Position numbers and translations under genes: made by a program. 64,000 bases of DNA from Bog-950 sp044225825 (lineage in GTDB: Bacteria; Bacteroidota; Bacteroidia; Chitinophagales; LD1), in NCBI GenBank assembly GCA_044225825.1, contig JBGAIB010000006.1, positions 248,001 to 312,000 on the forward strand. Reading direction: 5' to 3'. Of this stretch, positions 59,575 through 64,000 are shown one piece after another. The notes beneath the pieces are model-generated. The model searched no databases. It had not been told where the DNA came from and saw nothing but the letters and a program-made list of their open reading frames with translations. Numbering within the stretch: position 1 is the first letter of the stretch; every line of letters begins with the position of its first letter.

Positions 59575-59626
59575 AACGTAGAATAACTAGTGTGTAGAAG
59601 CCCGCTGGGCTATTAAAAATAAGGAT

Positions 59627-60427
59627 ATGTTGAACGTAAAAACAATGGCGGAATACGCCGCTAACGGCGAAACACCGGAGGTGCTTTTTTGGGTAGGTTG
59701 TGCTGGCAGTTTCGACCAGCGCGCACAAAAAGTTACCCGCGCATTTGTAAAAATACTGCAGCACCTGAACATTAAGTTTGCTGTACTGGGTTCGGAAGAA
59801 AGCTGCACCGGCGATCCTGCCAAGCGTGCCGGTAATGAGTTCGTTTTCCAGATGCTGGCCCTGCAAAACATTGAAGTGATGAACAACTACGGTGTTAAGC
59901 ATATTGTTACCACCTGTCCGCATTGTTTCAATATTTTAAAGAACGAATACCCAAGCCTGGGCGGTAATTACGATGTGGTGCACCACAGCACTTACCTTCA
60001 AAAGCTGATTAACGACGGTAAGATTAAAATTACCGATACCGCCAGCTTTAAAGGCAAAAAGATAACCTACCACGATAGCTGTTACCTGGGCCGCGCCAAT
60101 GAAATTTACGAAGCGCCACGGCAGTTATTAGAAGAACTGGATGCGGAGTTGGTGGAAATGAAAAGCTGCCGTACCAAAGGCCTTTGCTGCGGTGCCGGTG
60201 GTGCCCAGATGTTTAAGGAAGATGAACCCGGTAAAAAGCGTATCAATATTGCCCGTACGGAGGAAGCGCTGGAGACGGATGCCAAAATAGTGGCTGCTGC
60301 CTGCCCGTTCTGCAACACCATGATTACCGACGGTGTTAAAAGCAAGGACAAGCAGATGGAGGTTAAAGTATTTGATATTGCCGAATTACTGGCTGCCGGA
60401 CAGGGTTTAGAAAACCTGCACCTGTAA
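59627..60427 (+). CDS. CCG-domain (HdrB/GlpC/LutA-like) Fe-S protein
   Basis: A 266-aa cytoplasmic protein. Two cysteine-rich CCG-type modules: VGCAGSFDQRA with CTGDPAKRAG near residues 25-70 and CPHCFNILKNEYP at about 100; then HDSCYLGR at about 148, CCGAGGAQMF at about 187 and CPFCNTM at about 227. Such modules bind a non-cubane or 4Fe-4S cluster and form the catalytic half of heterodisulphide reductase-like or lactate/glycolate oxidation complexes. It partners with the upstream membrane Fe-S protein. Substrate is unassigned; a quinone-linked dehydrogenase subunit or an electron-transfer role to an unknown donor is possible. It is the last gene before the convergent lipoprotein gene, 4 bases away. 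Confidence 0.9.
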   Translation: MLNVKTMAEYAANGETPEVLFWVGCAGSFDQRAQKVTRAFVKILQHLNIKFAVLGSEESCTGDPAKRAGNEFVFQMLALQNIEVMNNYGVKHIVTTCPHCFNILKNEYPSLGGNYDVVHHSTYLQKLINDGKIKITDTASFKGKKITYHDSCYLGRANEIYEAPRQLLEELDAELVEMKSCRTKGLCCGAGGAQMFKEDEPGKKRINIARTEEALETDAKIVAAACPFCNTMITDGVKSKDKQMEVKVFDIAELLAAGQGLENLHL

Positions 60428-60431
60428 TAGT

Positions 60432-60902
60432 TTAGTAGTCGTATTTAACCGGTTGTTTCCAGCCGCCTACACGCACAATGGTAGTTTTATTGCCTGTGCT
60501 ATCCTGTTTAATTTTTAGCGGACTCACATTAAATGTAAGGTGAAACCGGTTCATGGTTTTACAAGTGCCATCGTTTACATACAATAGTTTGGTAGCTGCC
60601 TGTGGTGGCATCGATTTCATTAAAGCGCCATTCCAAACCAGTTGAAAATTCTGGCTGTTACAGGCTTGTAATTTTTGGGTAACAACATGCAGGGTGCTGC
60701 TTTCAATATAAACCGTATCGATTGGCAGCACTTCGGTAGTAGCACCATACAGTTCCTTGTCCTGCACCAATTTTCGATTGCTGATGTCACTGATGATAGA
60801 ATCGCTTACAGGAGCGCTGCCTGTAGTTTTGTTGGTGCTTTTACACGCAAACAACAAACAACCGGCACCCAGTGCCGAAACAATTACCGCCAATATCTTC
60901 AT
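60432..60902 (-). CDS. Lipoprotein, unknown
   Basis: A 156-aa lipoprotein with signal peptide and lipobox (LFAC, Cys20). The mature part has a Ser/Thr-rich linker and a beta-rich body with two or three cysteines (LQACNSQNFQL, NDGTCKTMNRFHL). No domain is recognised. The start codon is one base from the stop of the upstream T9SS protease gene, so they are likely co-transcribed. Confidence 0.65.
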   Translation of the reverse strand: MKILAVIVSALGAGCLLFACKSTNKTTGSAPVSDSIISDISNRKLVQDKELYGATTEVLPIDTVYIESSTLHVVTQKLQACNSQNFQLVWNGALMKSMPPQAATKLLYVNDGTCKTMNRFHLTFNVSPLKIKQDSTGNKTTIVRVGGWKQPVKYDY

Positions 60903-60903
60903 G

Positions 60904-63217
60904 TTATTCCAATATTACTTTCTTAACCGCTTTTCCGTTAGCCGATTCAACGGTTACAAAGTAAACGCCTTTGCTATTACCAGCAAGGTTCAGGGTATAA
61001 TTAAGTGCACTGCTTGTGCCGGTAGCTATTAGCTGGCCCAGCGCGTTGGTTACACTTATTTGCTTTGTATCACTATCAGCAAAATTAAGCTGTAGCGCAC
61101 CGGTGGTGGGGTTAGGGAATACGGACACCTGCAGTAACTGCGGCTCTTCGCTAAAGCCGGTGGCTGCTAAGCAAAACGTCGCTTCTTTCTTATACCACAT
61201 ACCTGAACCTGAAATAGTAGCATAAGTGGTGCTACCGCCTTGCGCAGTAACAATAATCTGTCCGGTAGTTCCGCTTTTCATACCATCGCCATACTCATCG
61301 TACACCACCAGGGTATAACAACCATCGCTCAGGCAAACAGTTTTATCAATGGTTTGTGAACTGCCTGAAGTAAAGGGGCCACCACTGGCCACTACATAGC
61401 CTGCATTATTCACAGAACACAGCGTTTTCGCTGCCATCTTTATCCGTAACCAGGTGCACATTCATACTGCCATTAGCCGCTGGCACCACAAAGTTTGCAG
61501 TAATTCCGTCATTCGCGGTATTACCATCGCTGCTGTTGTTGGGGTTATCGGTATTAGCCACAATTGTATGATTGCCCGGAGTTAAACCGGTAACTACCGG
61601 TAAGCTAACGTTAGCCGATGACCCGGAAGTTAAATTGCCGGTCCAGTTCTTTTGATAAACGTTTCCATCGATAGTATAGCTAATTATAGCACTGGTTAGG
61701 TTAGCGCTGCCGTAATTACGCAGGGTTACAACCGGTACAAAACTATCGCAAAGCGCAGGGGTAGGTGATTTAATGTTGTGAATGCCGGCATCAACGGTTT
61801 GTAAAGTGCCGCAAGGTGCGCTAATACCGGGGAAACTGGTCGATCCGCTGTTGGTAGGATCTAACCATGGTTTCAATCGCACCGAAGCACTGGCACCATT
61901 GCTGGTCCAGTCCTTGGCAACTTTGCCAAACTGATCGGGTTGGTTGGGTGTGTTGCAATACGAATCGCCACCGGTTAAGGTTCCCACAATTTCGCCCGAA
62001 GAATTAAATAATGGAGAGCCTGATGAGCCGGGTTCCGTAACGCCGTGGCCGTTTGTTGTTGCTACCCAGCGCACCTCCCAGTGTGTATCAGCTACGCTGC
62101 CTCCCCAGGTAGTGGAGGTAGCTGCTGAGGAATATGCGGATATCTTTTTAATGTCACCTGAGGGATGATGAATACATACACCCGAAGAAGGAGCTGTATT
62201 TTGGTTGTTCCAACCGCTGTAGTAGGCGTTATAGCTGGCCAAAGGTTGTTTAGTTAGCATCAACAGTAAAAAGTCGGAGCCCTTATCGCCACCGCCGTCT
62301 TCACTGTCTGCTACTTTGGTGCAGCCAATCATGGTCTTATTGCCCAGTGTACCTTCCGAAGCCGGATCGGCACAGGTTGGACTTTGATAGTTGAAGTAAA
62401 ACACCCACTGGCTGTATTGGCTTGGTGTAGTACCCTCGCTGCAGTGCTGGGCACTTAGCAGGTAAGGAGTGCAATCCTGCAGGGTATTGTTTATGAGTGC
62501 GCCCGAGCACCAGCCTTGTCCTGAGGAAGTGTTTACCAAAATACGCACCACTGACCGTATTTGATCAGCATAAGGAGTTCCCTCGCTGCAGGCTACGTTT
62601 ACCTCGCAACTGCTGGCATCGCCAAATTCCCGTGCATCTTTTTGTAAAGGTTTTACCCAACGGTATGCGTAGCCCACCTCATTCAGGCTTAGAGCACCTT
62701 GTCCGCGTACGTTTTTAGGCTCGTAATATTCCAGGATGGCCACATCGCCATGTAACAAGCCTGTAGTATAATAGCCGTTTGCAGGGTTGTTATCCGACGT
62801 AAAAGCGCCTAATACCTCCTCTTTACCGGGTGTATACACGTGCAGGTAAGCACCTGCCGGGATATAGAAACGGTTAAAGTAAGGGATAAGGGCGAGTGCC
62901 CCGGGACTACTAAGCTGCAATTGCCAAACATGGCCTCCATCGGGCAATTCTGACCAACTTCCTGAATTATCCAACGTGATGTTGGTATAAATGGAGCGCG
63001 AAAATTTGGGCAATTCGCCGTTCTTCACATCAATTTTATCCAAACGCTCCGCATCCGAAATGTTTAAAGCTGGCAATACGGTGGCTGATGGTTGGTTAAA
63101 AAACTTTTTAGCGAGTAAAAAGCTTTTCGGTTGAAGGTCGGTATTCATCTGTGCGTTCAGCCACAGATTTAAAAACAAACAGGCCACCAGGGCGGAAAAC
63201 AATTTGATTTTCCTCAT
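60904..63217 (-). pseudogene. Secreted lysyl-endopeptidase-like S1 protease with T9SS domain, frameshifted
   Basis: ATG 63217 opens with a signal peptide (MRKIKLFSALVACLFLNLWLNAQ) and gives 603 codons before a stop at 61406. Residues about 205-460 are a chymotrypsin-fold domain with catalytic His (SAQHCSEG, near 257), Asp (GSDFLLLML, near 315) and Ser (EPGSSGSPLF, near 400), plus many Cys as in Achromobacter-type lysyl endopeptidase. CARDB/Ig-like domain follows. In the overlapping +1 frame (61461 to 60904) the continuation VNNAGYVVASGG, CYTLVVYDEYGDGMKSG and a type A T9SS domain (VSVFPNPTTGALQLNF) follows. One extra base near 61406-61440 explains it. Without the C-terminal part the product would miss its outer-membrane sorting signal. 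A sequencing error is possible. Confidence 0.75.
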
Positions 63218-63310
63218 AGAATGTTGAAAATTAAGCCAATTACGCACCAAAGCTGTATTGCAAATTAAGTGAACGAAATTTAGTAAACCCAGTTGCGTTC
63301 AAACTAAACG

Positions 63311-64000
63311 ATGACCGAAAACACAGGCCAGGTTCAGGTAAAACCAAAGAAGGGGCGGTTAAAACGAATACTGCTCATCTTCTTTACTACAATTATAGCG
63401 CTTTTCGCAGTGGCTATTATTGCCGCATGGCTTTTAGAAGATAAGATAAAGCAAACGATTGTTACCGAGCTGAATGAACGTATTGATGCTCCGGTGAAGA
63501 TCAACGGAGGCATTCATTTATCGCTTTTTAAACATTTTCCATATGCGTCATTAACATTTAGCGATGTTGTGATTGATGATAAACTGCGTAAGGGCAAAAA
63601 GCTGGCACAACTGAAGGAGATTTCCCTTTTGTGCAATATTTTCAGCTTGTTCAGCGAACAGGTGGAGTTCAAAAAAATAGTGGTACGCGATGGGGAAGTA
63701 AACCTGTATAAGGATGAAGCCGGCCGTGCCAATTACTTGATTTTTAAGCCACAAAAGGATAGTACAGCCAAAGCCATGGCCGTGCAGTTGAATAAAGCCG
63801 AACTGAAAAGGGTGAAGCTGAACTACACCGATAAAACCCAGGGCAGCCTGTTTGCCGTAATGGTTACGCAGGCATCCTTAAAGGGCATGTTTCAGGAGGC
63901 GAACTTTGTGCTGGATGCGGCCTGTAAGGTAAATGTGCAGAAAGCTTTAGTAAATGGGGAGCATTTTCTGGAGGGCAAGGAGGTAAGCGCCGAGGTAACC
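63311..64000 (+). CDS. AsmA-family protein, N-terminal part (runs off window)
   Basis: The frame opens at ATG 63311 (MTENTGQVQVKPKKGRLKR) and remains open to base 64000, giving 230 codons. A single membrane helix (ILLIFFTTIIALFAVAIIAAW, about 20-40) is followed by the AsmA-like pattern VTELNERIDAPVKINGGIHLSLFKHFPYASLTFSDVVI and FKKIVVRDGEVNLYKD. AsmA-like proteins bridge inner and outer membranes and move phospholipids, or control outer-membrane protein folding. The start is divergent from the protease gene by about 93 bases. Confidence 0.85.
   Translation, partial: MTENTGQVQVKPKKGRLKRILLIFFTTIIALFAVAIIAAWLLEDKIKQTIVTELNERIDAPVKINGGIHLSLFKHFPYASLTFSDVVIDDKLRKGKKLAQLKEISLLCNIFSLFSEQVEFKKIVVRDGEVNLYKDEAGRANYLIFKPQKDSTAKAMAVQLNKAELKRVKLNYTDKTQGSLFAVMVTQASLKGMFQEANFVLDAACKVNVQKALVNGEHFLEGKEVSAEVT

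Noticed and set aside
1..64000. CRISPR arrays or rRNA operons
   Set aside because: No set of regularly spaced identical repeats of 25-40 bases and no rRNA-like conserved stretches were seen.

Overview
The window reads as the chromosome of a member of the Bacteroidota, most likely a Chitinophagia/Sphingobacteriia-like lineage. The reasons are six secreted proteins with type IX secretion (T9SS) C-terminal sorting domains, a PorQ homologue, Bacteroidota-type promoters (TTG/TTTG about 19-21 bases before TAnnTTTG or TAnnTTCG), almost no Shine-Dalgarno sequences before genes, a ceramidase-like membrane protein, and lineage-typical short AMP nucleosidase and PurM forms. The exact genus cannot be told from the sequence alone.

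Region 1 (1-6491) is an AT-rich accessory region that looks like the right end of a genomic island. It holds the start of a DUF2779-type nuclease, a calcineurin-like phosphatase and an agmatine-deiminase-family protein (minus strand), a DUF1810 protein, an unrecognised 367-aa protein, a small operon (RHH/coiled-coil protein, 58-aa membrane peptide, excisionase-like HTH protein) and a tyrosine integrase. Immediately beyond the integrase is the 3' fragment of an initiator tRNA-fMet gene (anticodon CAT at 6452-6454) without its 5' half, as expected for an attachment site. Region 2 (6446-6938) is the most unusual part: the tRNA 3' end plus its terminator is exactly duplicated (68 bp, 6466-6533 and 6832-6899) around a tiny frameshifted GIY-YIG endonuclease gene. 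The second copy carries a GC-rich palindrome in place of the anticodon 3' stem and variable region, and a third copy of the palindrome module lies 15 bp further on. I propose a GIY-YIG mini-cassette that targets tRNA 3' ends.

Region 3 (6994-32732) is housekeeping backbone: peroxiredoxin, T9SS cargo, fatty acid desaturase, prfB with its programmed +1 frameshift, dnaE, a CotH-type cargo, a SUI1 factor, a lipid kinase, nadC, porQ, an MFS pump, a DnaJ-like protein, an EVE protein, a Ste24-like protease, a phosphatase lipoprotein, a thiamine-binding protein, infC (TTG start), rpmI-rplT, a ceramidase-like protein, amn, an HSDR_N protein and an unusual ABC ATPase/membrane pair. Convergent neighbours are packed so tightly that three pairs share interlocked stop codons.

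Region 4 (32733-35072) is a low-gene stretch with a duplicated TTGTGCA motif array, short palindromes, a T9SS cargo gene and a MITE-like inverted repeat. Region 5 (35073-42629) has a translationally coupled operon of a ribulose-phosphate 3-epimerase/CBS fusion, DAHP synthase and purM, then an MsbA-type exporter, a small cargo protein and a gene broken at a run of nine Cs. Region 6 (42705-50671) has an 1878-residue multi-domain T9SS surface protein and groES-groEL, whose promoter region resembles both sigma-54 and housekeeping signals. Region 7 (50843-64000) mixes a lipase, small membrane and lipoproteins, an LVIVD-type lipoprotein operon, a PlsC-like acyltransferase, a membrane Fe-S/CCG-domain redox pair, a secreted lysyl-endopeptidase-like protease whose sorting domain is separated by a frameshift, and the start of an AsmA-family gene that leaves the window.
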